Assembly: GCF_030163755.1 (NCBI RefSeq)
Contig: NZ_JASJOE010000017.1
Span: 1-64,000 of the forward strand
Origin: Roseicyclus amphidinii
Lineage (GTDB): Bacteria; Pseudomonadota; Alphaproteobacteria; Rhodobacterales; Rhodobacteraceae
Reading direction: 5' to 3'
DNA: 64,000 bases
The position numbers and the translations under genes are program-made. The notes below the pieces were generated by a model. The model searched no databases. It was not told the origin of the DNA and saw only the letters and a list, made by a program, of their open reading frames with translations. This document shows positions 29,350 through 37,527 of the stretch, piece by piece. Each line of letters opens with the position of its first letter. The first letter of the stretch is position 1.

Positions 29350-29792
29350 CAGTGCCCCTCCCCCCGATCCTGAACCAGGTCCTCGACCAGCTCGAACCGC
29401 TCCCAGATCAGCCCCATCTCGGGCGCGAAGATCCCCGCCCGCCGGTAATACCGCTCATGGCCGTCGCGCCAGCCCGCCAGCGTCTCGTCCTCCCCCTCCA
29501 TCAGCGCCATCTCCTCGGTCATGTCGCAGAACCGCAGCCGGACCAGCTCCAGCGTGCGCGTCACCAGCTGCGGCACATCGTCGAAATCCAGCACGATATC
29601 GCAGCGCCCCACCTCGGGCAGCACCTCGGAGACGCCGATCTCGGCCTCGGCCGTGCAGGTCGCCCGCTTCTTGCCCGCCCGCACCAGCGCCAGAAGCGCA
29701 TCCGACAGCGCGGCACTGTCCCCGAAGCGGTAGGTCTGTGCCCCCGGATAGCGCGCCCTCAGCTCGTCCAATGTCGCCCCCATGGCCTTCAT
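29349..29792 (-). CDS. ASCH-domain protein nested between mccB and mccA
   Basis: A 147-aa protein with the ASCH/PUA-like fold pattern: GKKRATCTAEAEIG near the N-terminus, DIVLDFDDVPQLVTRTLEL, then RFCDMTEEMALMEGEDETLA and WRDGHERYY. Relatives include amidohydrolases that act on N4-acetylcytidine, and RNA-binding proteins. The stop overlaps the mccA ATG. The likely start ATG at 29792 lies within a repeat reading GGAGAAAG-ATG-AAGGC that also precedes another gene (32400); ATG 29783 is the alternative. Confidence 0.85.
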   Translation of the reverse strand: MKAMGATLDELRARYPGAQTYRFGDSAALSDALLALVRAGKKRATCTAEAEIGVSEVLPEVGRCDIVLDFDDVPQLVTRTLELVRLRFCDMTEEMALMEGEDETLAGWRDGHERYYRRAGIFAPEMGLIWERFELVEDLVQDRGEGH

Positions 29793-29806
29793 CTTTCTCC
29801 AAATAC
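29787..29806 (-). repeat. Repeat carrying Shine-Dalgarno and start codon (copy 1)
   Basis: Minus-strand sequence GTATTTGGAGAAAGATGAAG. The same 20 bases recur exactly at 32395-32414, and a variant with GGTG instead of GATG ends the composite repeat at 55907-55926. Here the ATG is the probable start of the ASCH gene. Confidence 0.8.
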
Positions 29807-29862
29807 GCACTGCGACGCCGCCACACGCGAGACACCCGGACACCGGGCGCACGGCCCTTGCA

Positions 29863-29913
29863 GGCGGCGGAGGCGGGCGGGGGCGGGTGGGTGGGACGCC
29901 CGCCTCCGCCGCC
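29863..29913. repeat. 17-bp inverted repeat with a G-quadruplex-prone loop after mccB
   Basis: The left arm GGCGGCGGAGGCGGGCG (29863-29879) and right arm CGCCCGCCTCCGCCGCC (29897-29913) are perfectly complementary. The top-strand stretch 29875-29895 holds five G-runs of three or more (GGG, GGGGG, GGG, GGG, GGG) separated by single bases, the pattern of a very stable G-quadruplex. It begins 2 nt beyond the mccB stop, so it may terminate or process the mccB transcript. No T-tract. Confidence 0.8.
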
Positions 29914-29915
29914 GC

Positions 29916-31514
29916 TCACATCCGGAACAGGCCAAAGCGCGTCTCCTCCACCGGCGCGTTCAACGCGGCTGCAAGTGACAGGCCCAACACCTCGCGCGAC
30001 TTGCGCGGATCGACCACCCCGTCATCCCAAAGCCGCGCCGAGGCATAAAGCGGGTGCGACTGCCGCTCGAACATCTCGATCGTGGGGCGCTTGAACTCGG
30101 CCTCCTCCTCCGCCGACCAGGCCTGCCCCGCGCGCTCCATCGCGTCGCGCTTGACGGTGGCCAGAACACCCGCCGCCTGCGCGCCGCCCATCACCGAGAT
30201 GCGGGAATTCGGCCAGGACCACAGGAAGCGCGGGGAATAGGCCCGCCCCGCCATGCCGTAATTGCCGGCCCCGAAGGAGCCGCCCACCAGCATCGTCACC
30301 TTGGGCACCGCGGTCGTGGCGACCGCTGTCACCATCTTCGCGCCATGCCGCGCAATCCCCTCGTTCTCGTATTTGCGGCCCACCATGAAGCCGGTGATGT
30401 TCTGCAGGAAAACCAGCGGGATACGCCGCTGCGAGCAGAGCTCGACGAAATGCGCCGCCTTTTGCGCGCTTTCCGAGAACAACACCCCGTTGTTCGCCAC
30501 GATCCCCACATCGAGGCCCATGACCTGCGCGAAACCGGTGACGATGCTCTCGCCGAACCGCGGCTTGAACTCGTCGAACCAGCTGTCGTCCACGATCCGC
30601 GCGATCACCTCGCGGATGTCATAGGGCGTGGTCAGAGAGGCAGGCACCACGCCCAGCAAATCGTCGGGGTCAAACGCCGGGTCGCGGCCCCGTAGGCCGG
30701 GCTTCAGCCCGGCACCCCCCAGGGACCGCACCGCCCGCCGGGCCAGCGCCAGCGCATGCGCATCATCCTCGGCCAGGTAATCCGCCACGCCCGACAGCCG
30801 CGTGTGCACGTCGCCGCCGCCGAGGTCCTCGGCGCTGACCACCTCGCCGGTCGCCGCCTTCACCAAGGGCGGCCCGGCGAGAAAGATCGTCCCCTGCTCC
30901 CGCACGATGATCGAGACATCCGACATCGCGGGCACATAGGCCCCTCCGGCGGTGCAAGAGCCCATCACCACCGCGATCTGCGCGATCCCCTTGGCGCTCA
31001 TCCGCGCCTGGTTGTAGAAGATCCGCCCGAAATGGTCGCGGTCGGGAAAGACCTCGTCCTGGTTGGGCAGGTTCGCCCCCCCGCTGTCGACAAGGTAGAT
31101 GCAGGGCAGCCGGTTCTCCTCGGCGATCTCCTGCGCGCGCAGGTGCTTCTTCACGGTCACCGGGTAATAGGTCCCGCCCTTAACCGTCGCGTCGTTGCAG
31201 ACGACCATCACCTGCCGCCCCTCGACCACGCCCACACCGGCGATCACGCCGCCGCAGGGGGCCGCGCCCTCGTACATCCCGTGGCCCGCCAGCGCGCCGA
31301 CCTCGAGAAACGGCGCGCCCGGATCGAGCAGGTTCGCCACCCGCTCCCGCGGCAGCATCTTGCCGCGCGACACATGCCGCTCCCGCGCCCGCGCGCCGCC
31401 CCCCTCGGCGGCCAATGCGGCAGCCTCCTCGATCTCGGCCAGCGCAGACAGATGCGCCGTGCGGTTCGCGCGCGCCTCCTCCGACCCGGCCATGAAGGAC
31501 GACTTCAATCTCAT
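29916..31514 (-). CDS. mccB: Methylcrotonyl-CoA carboxylase carboxyltransferase (beta) subunit
   Basis: A 532-aa carboxyltransferase. Motifs are [20 protein letters not shown], the oxyanion region [20 protein letters not shown] and the second half's [20 protein letters not shown]. It transfers CO2 from MccA biotin to 3-methylcrotonyl-CoA. The start ATG at 31514 overlaps the stop of the upstream gene (ATGA). The linker at about residues 260-285 ([14 protein letters not shown]) is encoded by a perfect palindrome (30696-30713) and looks unlike typical MccB, as if a repeat had been accommodated in frame. Also known as liuB. Confidence 0.95.
   Translation of the reverse strand: MRLKSSFMAGSEEARANRTAHLSALAEIEEAAALAAEGGGARARERHVSRGKMLPRERVANLLDPGAPFLEVGALAGHGMYEGAAPCGGVIAGVGVVEGRQVMVVCNDATVKGGTYYPVTVKKHLRAQEIAEENRLPCIYLVDSGGANLPNQDEVFPDRDHFGRIFYNQARMSAKGIAQIAVVMGSCTAGGAYVPAMSDVSIIVREQGTIFLAGPPLVKAATGEVVSAEDLGGGDVHTRLSGVADYLAEDDAHALALARRAVRSLGGAGLKPGLRGRDPAFDPDDLLGVVPASLTTPYDIREVIARIVDDSWFDEFKPRFGESIVTGFAQVMGLDVGIVANNGVLFSESAQKAAHFVELCSQRRIPLVFLQNITGFMVGRKYENEGIARHGAKMVTAVATTAVPKVTMLVGGSFGAGNYGMAGRAYSPRFLWSWPNSRISVMGGAQAAGVLATVKRDAMERAGQAWSAEEEAEFKRPTIEMFERQSHPLYASARLWDDGVVDPRKSREVLGLSLAAALNAPVEETRFGLFRM
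30696..30713. repeat. In-frame palindrome inside mccB
   Basis: GCCGGGCT, TC, AGCCCGGC: an 8-bp perfect stem. It encodes the variable linker LKPG of MccB. The sequence resembles REP-type intergenic repeats, but only one copy is in this window. Confidence 0.55.
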
Positions 31515-32101
31515 CGGCTTTCCCCTTCCCCGGGCCGCATCACCGGCGCATAGCGCGCCGCCTCGACCCATCCGGCCTCCACCGCCGGCCCCGCCGCGCC
31601 CAAGAGCCGCGCCACCTGCCAGAGCGACACCGCCTCGGCCAGTTTCCGGCTCGCCGCCCGCGTCTCGCACCACGCGGCATAGGCCGCATCCGCGCCCGCG
31701 CAATCCGGCCCCGCCGAAGACCCGCGCGCCACACCCCAGAGCGTCGGGTAAAGCCCCTCGGCCCAGACCGGATCGCCGCGCACCGCCTCGGGCGCGGGCA
31801 GGCCCGCCAGCACCGCATCGCGCAAGGCCCATTGCCGCGCGGCCAGTTCCGCCTGGCAGGCCAGCGGCGCGCCCGAGCGGTCGCAGGCCACGATGGCCAG
31901 CGTGCCGCAATACTCTATCCGCTCGCGGCTCACGATCTCGAAATCCTCGCGCTCCCCGGCCAGGCCCACCCGCGAAAACTCCATCTCGAAATGCGCCACC
32001 GCCCGCGCCAGGCAGTCCGGGTAGTCCGGCAAGCCCTCCTGCGCCGAGGCCGCCCCCGCCACCCCGAGGACGGCGCAGACCGCCATCGCCGCGCCCCTCA
32101 C
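31511..32101 (-). CDS. Exported Cys-containing hypothetical protein in liu operon
   Basis: A 196-aa protein with a signal peptide ([21 protein letters not shown]) and about six Cys in the mature part ([65 protein letters not shown]). The pattern resembles lysozyme-inhibitor-like or other small disulfide-rich periplasmic proteins but matches no family I can name. Start GTG at 32101 overlaps the previous stop (GTGA); ATG 32086 is an alternative. The stop overlaps the mccB ATG, so it is firmly within the operon. Confidence 0.7.
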   Translation of the reverse strand: MRGAAMAVCAVLGVAGAASAQEGLPDYPDCLARAVAHFEMEFSRVGLAGEREDFEIVSRERIEYCGTLAIVACDRSGAPLACQAELAARQWALRDAVLAGLPAPEAVRGDPVWAEGLYPTLWGVARGSSAGPDCAGADAAYAAWCETRAASRKLAEAVSLWQVARLLGAAGPAVEAGWVEAARYAPVMRPGEGESR

Positions 32102-32400
32102 GTGCCCGGCCCCGCGCCGAACCCGTCCACAGGCCGCCCCCAGCGATCCAGCGCCACCGCCCAATCCGCACCACAGGTCACCACCAGCCGCACCCCCGCG
32201 ATCGTGGCGGGCCGCCCCGCGCAATCGGTCCTCGACCCGCCGGTCTCCGAGACGTAACGCGCCGCGGCGGCCTCGATCATCTCCGTCTCGCCCGGCGGCA
32301 CGGCGCGCAGGCCCAGCCACAGGCCAAAGGCCGCCCCCACCGTCACCAGCCCGGTGAGACCGACCCCCAGGGGCCCCATCGCACCGCCCCCCGCCTTCAT
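32098..32400 (-). CDS. Small membrane-anchored hypothetical protein after ivd
   Basis: A 100-aa protein (93 aa if it starts at ATG 32379) with one N-terminal membrane helix ([19 protein letters not shown]) and a periplasmic domain containing [20 protein letters not shown], two Cys that may pair. Not recognised. The ATG at 32400 belongs to the repeat GGAGAAAG-ATG-AAGGC also found before the ASCH gene. It lies 45 nt after ivd and overlaps the next gene by 4 nt. Confidence 0.65.
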   Translation of the reverse strand: MKAGGGAMGPLGVGLTGLVTVGAAFGLWLGLRAVPPGETEMIEAAAARYVSETGGSRTDCAGRPATIAGVRLVVTCGADWAVALDRWGRPVDGFGAGPGT

Positions 32401-32414
32401 CTTTCTCCAAATAC
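32395..32414 (-). repeat. Repeat carrying Shine-Dalgarno and start codon (copy 2)
   Basis: Exact second copy of GTATTTGGAGAAAGATGAAG (first at 29787-29806). It supplies the putative ribosome site and ATG (32400) of the small membrane-anchored protein. Confidence 0.8.
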
Positions 32415-32445
32415 GCATTCCCCGGCCCGCCGCCCCGCGCAAACC

Positions 32446-33609
32446 TCAGCCCATCAGCGCCATCAGCTCGCGCCCCACCAGCATCCGCCGGATCTCGGAG
32501 GTGCCCGCGCCGATCTCCATCAGCTTGGCATCGCGGAACATGCGCGACACGGCGCTGTCGTTCAGGAACCCCGCGCCGCCCATCGCCTGCACCGCCTGGT
32601 GGGCGACCTTCATCCCCTCCTCGCTGGCATAAAGCACGCAGGCCGCCGCGTCCTGCCGCGTGACCTGCCCGCGGTCGCAGGCCTTAGCGACCTCGTAGGC
32701 ATAGGCCCGCGCCGAGTTCATCGCCGTGTACATGTCCGCGATCTTGCCCTGCATCAGCTGGAACGATCCGACGGGCTGCCCGAATTGCTTGCGCTCGACC
32801 ATGTAGGGCATCACCTCGTCGAGGCATCCGGCCATGATCCCGATGTTGACGCCCGACAGGACCACGCGCTCGTAATCCAGCCCCGACATCAACACGCGCA
32901 CGCCGCGGCCCTCCTCGCCGAGGACATTCTCGAAGGGCACCTCCACATCCTCGAAGATCAGTTCGGCCGTGTTCGACCCGCGCATTCCCAGCTTGTCGAA
33001 ATGGGGCGAGGTCGAGAAGCCTTTCATCGTCTTCTCCACGATGAAGGCCGTGATCCCCTTCGACCCCGCCGCGGGGTCGGTCTTGGCGTAGACGACAAGC
33101 GTGTCGGCATCCGGCCCGTTGGTGATCCAGTATTTCGTGCCGTTCAGAACGTAGCGGTCGTTCCGTTTCTCGGCGCGCAGCTGCATGCCGACGACATCCG
33201 AGCCCGCGCCGGCCTCCGACATGGCCAGCGCGCCGACGTGTTCGCCGGTGATGAGCTTCGGCAGATAGGCCGCCTTCTGCTCGGGCGTGCCGTTCAGATT
33301 GATCTGGTTCACGCAGAGGTTCGAATGCGCCCCGTAGGACAGGCCGATCGAGGCCGAGACCCGGCTGATCTCCTCCACCGCGACGGTATGGGCGAGGTAT
33401 CCCATCCCCGCGCCGCCATACGCCTCGTCGACCGTGATGCCGAGAAGGCCAAGCGCCCCCATCTCGGGCCACAATTCGTTGGGAAAGGCGTTCTTCGCGT
33501 CGGTCTCGGCGGCCAGCGGCTTCACCCGTTTCTGGGCCCAGGCGTGCACCATCTCGCGCAGCGCGTTGACCTCATCGCCCAAATCGAACGTCATCGAACC
33601 GAGGAACAT
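32446..33609 (-). CDS. ivd: Isovaleryl-CoA dehydrogenase
   Basis: A 387-aa acyl-CoA dehydrogenase. FAD-binding motifs YVLNGTKYWITNGPDADTLV and ALAMSEAGAGSDVVGMQLR are clear, and the catalytic base lies in the GLDYERVVLSGVNIG helix, the position used by isovaleryl-CoA dehydrogenases. The C-terminus (MLVGRELM) is typical. It oxidises isovaleryl-CoA to 3-methylcrotonyl-CoA, the substrate of MccAB. As first gene of the operon it has RBS GGGAGGG and a promoter with a TetR-type operator immediately upstream. The start at 33609 (MFLGSMTFDLGDEVNALR) is preferred to an upstream in-frame ATG lying in the operator-promoter region. Also called liuA. Confidence 0.94.
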   Translation of the reverse strand: MFLGSMTFDLGDEVNALREMVHAWAQKRVKPLAAETDAKNAFPNELWPEMGALGLLGITVDEAYGGAGMGYLAHTVAVEEISRVSASIGLSYGAHSNLCVNQINLNGTPEQKAAYLPKLITGEHVGALAMSEAGAGSDVVGMQLRAEKRNDRYVLNGTKYWITNGPDADTLVVYAKTDPAAGSKGITAFIVEKTMKGFSTSPHFDKLGMRGSNTAELIFEDVEVPFENVLGEEGRGVRVLMSGLDYERVVLSGVNIGIMAGCLDEVMPYMVERKQFGQPVGSFQLMQGKIADMYTAMNSARAYAYEVAKACDRGQVTRQDAAACVLYASEEGMKVAHQAVQAMGGAGFLNDSAVSRMFRDAKLMEIGAGTSEIRRMLVGRELMALMG

Positions 33610-33627
33610 GCGCGCAACCCTCCCGTT

Positions 33628-33647
33628 AATTGAACGCTTGTTCAATT
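33628..33647. promoter_or_regulatory. TetR-type operator upstream of ivd
   Basis: AATTGAAC, spacer GCTT, GTTCAATT: perfect 8-bp arms. It overlaps the 3' edge of the -10 box and the expected transcription start of ivd, a classic repressor position. The GAAC...GTTC pattern is typical of TetR-family regulators of acyl-CoA catabolism; no regulator gene is in the window. Confidence 0.75.
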
Positions 33648-33674
33648 CATAGGCGTGGCCGGGCATCCTGTCAA
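33646..33674 (-). promoter_or_regulatory. Putative sigma-70 promoter of the liu operon
   Basis: Minus strand TTGACA (33669-33674, consensus) and TATGAA (33646-33651) with a 17-bp spacer, about 40 nt upstream of the ivd ATG. The operator at 33628-33647 overlaps the -10 box, so bound repressor would block initiation. Confidence 0.7.
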
Positions 33675-34497
33675 AGGATTCGCGGCTTCACGCTTTCTTA
33701 ACGCCGCCATGGGAGTGTCCCCGGCCATGGACATGTCCCGGCGGGCCTGACACCCCCGCCGACCTTCAGGTTTCCGTCCCATGGCCCGGCAGGCCGCGGG
33801 CCGATCAGAGCCGGACACCGGGGCCGCCCCTGACAAGGGCGGCCACATGGGGACCGCCCTTGGCGGCGCCGCCATCCTTTGCCATCCCGCGCGGAGCGGA
33901 CCCTCGTCCGACAGCGCAACCCCCGTCCCGAGCCGCAGTTTTCCCTGACGGGACCCGGCGGAAAACGCGTGTTTTCCGAAGGCGGCCCGCGCGCGCGGGC
34001 CGGGCACCCCATACCGGCGACGGCCCAACCCACGTGCAGCGCAACCGACAGACCGCCCTCGACCGGGCGCAACCCCTGCGCCACATCCCCACCCGCGCAC
34101 CGCCTCACCACCCGCGCCGCCCTCGCCAAGGGTCCCCGCAAGGCGCGCGCCTTGCGCCCTCCATGAACCGGGCGCCGGAGGCTCCCAGCCCGACGCCCCC
34201 CTCGCGTCCCGCGCCAAAGGAGAGCGCCCAAGGCCACTCTTCCCTCCGCAACCCAGCCTCGCGGGAGCCCAACCGCGCCCGGCATTCTGCCACCGCTCCA
34301 TCCCGGCACCCGCTCCGCGCCAGCCCCCATCATGGCCGGGGCACCCCGGGGAGAGGAGCGGACACCGTCAGGACAAGCGCCCCCGAAAAGTCCCGCCCAG
34401 ACGGTTCCCGCTGCCGCCGGCCGGGCGCAGCGCGCCCCTTGCCCAAACGGGCGCGAGCGTGTTCGCTGCGCCCGACCCGCCGAAAGGACCCGCGCCC
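33675..34497. other. Gene-poor 0.8-kb intergenic region
   Basis: No product could be recognised on either strand; all open frames translate to Ala/Gly/Arg/Pro-rich nonsense typical of GC-rich non-coding DNA. Visible structures are GGCCGCCC...GGGCGGCC (about 33830-33853) and three complementary blocks GTTTTCC (33938-33944), GGAAAAC (33960-33966) and GTTTTCC (33971-33977) that can form two mutually exclusive hairpins. The last bases form the leader of the PhzF gene. A decayed gene or an unrecognised RNA is possible. Confidence 0.6.
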
Positions 34498-35364
34498 ATG
34501 CTCCGCTTCCACGTCTACGACGTCTTCACCGACACGCCCTTCACCGGCAACCCGCTTGCCATCGTCGAAGGCGCAGACGCCCTGGGCACGGCGCAGATGC
34601 AGACCATCGCGCGGCAGTTCAACCTGTCGGAAACCCTCTTCATCCAGTCCCCCGACGACCCCGCCCACACGGCCAAGGTCCGCATCTTCTTCCCCACCGC
34701 CGAGATCCCCTTCGCGGGCCACCCCACCATCGGCTGCGCCCTCCACCTCGCCGGAGAAACGGCGACCCGCATCACGCTCGAGGAACAGGCGGGCCTCGTC
34801 CCCGTCACCCTCACCCGCGACGCCACCGGCACGCTGGCCGAGTTCACCGCCCCCAAGCTCCCGGTCCGTCACGCCGACACCCCACCACAGGCGATGATCG
34901 CCGAGGCCCTCGGCCTCACCCCGCAGGATATCGGCCCCCACGCCCCCGGCGTCTGGGAGGGCGGGCCGGCCTTCCTCTATGTCCCCGTCCCGACCCTGAC
35001 CGCGCTGGCCCGCGCCCGCCCGCAGGAACCCGCCTGGTCCACCCTGATGCACGCGGCGAAGGTCGACAGCGCCTATCTCTACACCGCCACCGGCCACGGC
35101 TACCGCGCGCGCATGTTCTCGCCCACCGCGGGCATCCCCGAGGACCCGGCCACCGGCTCGGCCAGCGCGATCCTTGCCGCCCAGCTCCTGACCAATGGCG
35201 CGCTGCCCGAGGGCACCACCACGATCCCCCTGCAGCAGGGCATCGAGATGGGCCGCCCCTCCGACATCCGCCTGACCGCCCAGGTTACGGACGGCAGCCT
35301 CGCCACCATCCGCATCGCCGGTCGCGCCGTGAAGATTGCCCAAGGCACGATCCGCATCCCCTGA
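34498..35364 (+). CDS. PhzF-family isomerase/epimerase-like protein
   Basis: A 288-aa PhzF/YddE-type protein with a duplicated diaminopimelate-epimerase-like fold. The N-terminal half shows VYDVFTDTPFTGNPLAIVE and the catalytic Glu45 in FNLSETLFIQ, then PFAGHPTIG. The C-terminal half shows MFSPTAGIPEDPATGSASAI. The physiological substrate of most members is unknown. ATG at 34498 (MLRFHVYDVF) was chosen; an in-frame ATG 13 codons upstream adds a non-conserved extension. AAAGGA lies about 11 nt upstream. Confidence 0.93.
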   Translation: MLRFHVYDVFTDTPFTGNPLAIVEGADALGTAQMQTIARQFNLSETLFIQSPDDPAHTAKVRIFFPTAEIPFAGHPTIGCALHLAGETATRITLEEQAGLVPVTLTRDATGTLAEFTAPKLPVRHADTPPQAMIAEALGLTPQDIGPHAPGVWEGGPAFLYVPVPTLTALARARPQEPAWSTLMHAAKVDSAYLYTATGHGYRARMFSPTAGIPEDPATGSASAILAAQLLTNGALPEGTTTIPLQQGIEMGRPSDIRLTAQVTDGSLATIRIAGRAVKIAQGTIRIP

Positions 35365-35404
35365 CGGCTTTCCACCGCCGCGCCTCGGGCCTATATCAGG
35401 CGGC

Positions 35405-35854
35405 ATGGTTCTCGATCTTCTCCGCCGCCTGACGGCCCCCGACCCCGCGCCCCTGCCCCATGACGACGCCCGCGTCGCGCTGGCCGCCCTTCTCGTGCGG
35501 CTCGCGCGGTCCGACGGCGATTACGCCGCCATCGAGAAGGCGCAGATCGACCGTGTCCTCGCCCATCGCTACCGGCTGGCCGAGGCCGAGGCGCAGGCGC
35601 TGCGCTCCGACGCCGAGGCGCTGGAGGCCGAAGCCCCCGACACCGTCCGCTTTACCCGCGCCATCAAGGAGGCCGTCCCCTACGAGGACCGCGTCCACGT
35701 GATCGAGGCGCTGTGGTTCATCGTGCTCGCCGACGGCGAACGCGACACCGAGGAAGACGCGATGCTGCGCATGATCGCCCCCATGCTGGGCATCAACGAC
35801 CGCGATTCGAACCTCGCCCGGAAACGGGTGGAAGACACCCATTACCGCGACTGA
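35405..35854 (+). CDS. TerB-family protein
   Basis: A 149-aa all-helical protein with the TerB pattern: ALAALLVRLARSDGDYAAIE (metal-binding acidic repeat 1), and later EALWFIVLADGERDTEEDAM (repeat 2), duplicated around a linker helix. Such proteins are named for tellurite resistance but are mostly of unknown function. It starts 40 nt after phzF and ends 7 nt before the next gene. Confidence 0.85.
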   Translation: MVLDLLRRLTAPDPAPLPHDDARVALAALLVRLARSDGDYAAIEKAQIDRVLAHRYRLAEAEAQALRSDAEALEAEAPDTVRFTRAIKEAVPYEDRVHVIEALWFIVLADGERDTEEDAMLRMIAPMLGINDRDSNLARKRVEDTHYRD

Positions 35855-35861
35855 CCCGGCG

Positions 35862-36587
35862 ATGATCGCCGCCCTGCCGATGTATGACCGCCCCGAGCTG
35901 CGCGCCGAAACGGACGCGCTCTGGGCCGCGCTGCGCGACGCGCTCCGCGCCCGCGGCATCGCCGCGCCCGAGGCGCTGACCCGCGACCGCGACCCGTGGG
36001 AGGTGTGGCAAAGCCCCGACCTGATCTTCGCGCAGACCTGCGGCCTGCCTTACCGCGCGCGGCTTCACGACAAGGTCACGCTGGTCGCCACCCCCGATTA
36101 CGCCCTGCCGGGCTGCCCGCCGGGGCATTACAATTCGGTCATCCCCGCCCGCGGCAGGGTGATCCCCGACCATCCCCGCCTCGCCGTCAACGACGCGCTC
36201 AGCCAATCGGGCTGGGCCGCGCTGCACGGCTGGCTCACGGCGCAGGGCATCCCCCCCGGCCCGGTCACGATCACCGGCGCGCATGCCGCCTCGGCCCGCG
36301 CGGTGGCCGAGGGGCGCGCCGATCTTGCCGCCATCGACGCCCAGACCTGGCGCCTGCTCGTCCGCGCGGGGCAAGCCGATCCCACGCTCGAGATCGCCCG
36401 CACGGACCCCAGCCCGGCGCTTCCCTACATCACCGCCGCGAGGAACGACCCCGCCCCGATCCGCGCCGCCCTCGCCGAGGCGCTGGCCGCCCTGCCCGCC
36501 GAGACCCGCGCGGCCCTCGACCTCCACGGCATCGTGCAGATCGACGCGACCGCCTACCGCGCCGTCCCGATCCCGCCCAATCCCTGA
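35862..36587 (+). CDS. PhnD/SsuA-like substrate-binding-domain protein, no signal peptide
   Basis: A 241-aa periplasmic-binding-protein-like fold (PhnD superfamily): AALPMYDRPELRAETDALWA, the ligand-region segment ETCGLPYRA-like (QTCGLPYRARLHDKVTLVAT) and GAHAASARAVAEGRADLAAI. No N-terminal signal peptide is seen, so it may be cytoplasmic or the start may be wrong; no closer start is obvious, since the TerB gene ends 7 nt upstream. No cognate permease lies next to it. Ligand unknown. Confidence 0.8.
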   Translation: MIAALPMYDRPELRAETDALWAALRDALRARGIAAPEALTRDRDPWEVWQSPDLIFAQTCGLPYRARLHDKVTLVATPDYALPGCPPGHYNSVIPARGRVIPDHPRLAVNDALSQSGWAALHGWLTAQGIPPGPVTITGAHAASARAVAEGRADLAAIDAQTWRLLVRAGQADPTLEIARTDPSPALPYITAARNDPAPIRAALAEALAALPAETRAALDLHGIVQIDATAYRAVPIPPNP

Positions 36588-36704
36588 CCATCGCCCCCGG
36601 AAACCGGCCTCACCCGCAGGCTTACCCGTGGTCACCCTGCACAATAGCGTTGCAATTGCATCACGCTTGGGCACAAATCCCCCGACCATGACCGAGACTG
36701 ACCC

Positions 36705-37484
36705 GTGACCGCTGCGCCCGCTCCCGTCCTTTCGATCACCGACCTGCACAAGAGCTTCGGTGCGCTCGAGGTGCTGCGCGGCGTCGATCTGGCCGCCCGC
36801 CAGGGCGATGTCGTGTCGCTCATCGGCTCGTCGGGCTCGGGGAAATCCACGCTCCTGCGCTGCCTCAACCTGCTCGAGGACAGCCAGCAGGGCGAGATCG
36901 TCTTCGAAGGCGACCCGGTGCGCTGGACAGGCACGGGCCACGCCCGCCGCCCCGCCGATGCCGAACAGGTCCGCCGCATCCGCACGAACCTGTCGATGGT
37001 GTTCCAGCAGTTCAACCTGTGGTCCCACCTCACGATCCTGCAGAACGTGATGGAGGCCCCCGTCACCGTGCTGGGCCAACCCAGGGCCGAGGTCGAGGAG
37101 CGCGCCCGCGCCTATCTCGCCAAGGTCGGCATCGCCGACAAGGCCGAGGCCTGGCCCGCCCAGCTTTCGGGCGGCCAGCAGCAGCGCGCCGCCATCGCCC
37201 GCGCCCTCTGCATGGAGCCGCGCGCGCTTCTCTTCGACGAACCCACCTCCGCCCTCGACCCCGAACTCGAGCAGGAGGTGGTGCGCGTGATCCGCGCGCT
37301 CGCCGCGGAAGGGCGGACCATGATCCTCGTGACCCATGACATGCGCATGGCGCGCGATCTTTCCTCCCATGTCGTCTTCCTCCACCAGGGGAAGATCGAG
37401 GAGGAGGGGCCGCCCGACGCGATCTTCGGCGCGCCCCGATCCGCGCGCCTGCAACAATTCCTCAGCCATGGCCAGGCGGCCTGA
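36705..37484 (+). CDS. Polar amino acid-type ABC transporter ATP-binding protein
   Basis: A 259-aa nucleotide-binding subunit of the HisP/GlnQ type. Walker A SLIGSSGSGKSTLLRC (about residues 37-52), Q-loop MVFQQFNLWSHLTI, signature LSGGQQQRAAIARAL and Walker B RALLFDEPTSALDPE are complete. It would energise uptake with the binding protein and two permeases downstream. The start is GTG at 36705, overlapping the TGA of a 6-codon frame (ATG 36688). First gene of the amine/amino-acid operon. Confidence 0.93.
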   Translation: MTAAPAPVLSITDLHKSFGALEVLRGVDLAARQGDVVSLIGSSGSGKSTLLRCLNLLEDSQQGEIVFEGDPVRWTGTGHARRPADAEQVRRIRTNLSMVFQQFNLWSHLTILQNVMEAPVTVLGQPRAEVEERARAYLAKVGIADKAEAWPAQLSGGQQQRAAIARALCMEPRALLFDEPTSALDPELEQEVVRVIRALAAEGRTMILVTHDMRMARDLSSHVVFLHQGKIEEEGPPDAIFGAPRSARLQQFLSHGQAA

Positions 37485-37527
37485 TCTCTGAGGCAAGACC
37501 ACCCGAACTCAACTGGGAGACTGCAAG

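Noticed and set aside
25248-29373. Long plus-strand frames (853 and 657 codons) opposite the liu genes
   Set aside because: Shadow frames of HMG-CoA lyase, GST and mccA; they read straight through intergenic palindromes and show no conserved motif.
34459-34497. Upstream in-frame ATG extending the PhzF protein by 13 residues
   Set aside because: The extension (MFAAPDPPKGPAP) is not part of the PhzF fold, and the ATG at 34498 begins exactly at the conserved first strand.
36651-36660. TGCAATTGCA palindrome upstream of the ABC transporter
   Set aside because: Too short to be informative alone; flanks are not symmetric and no promoter could be aligned to it.
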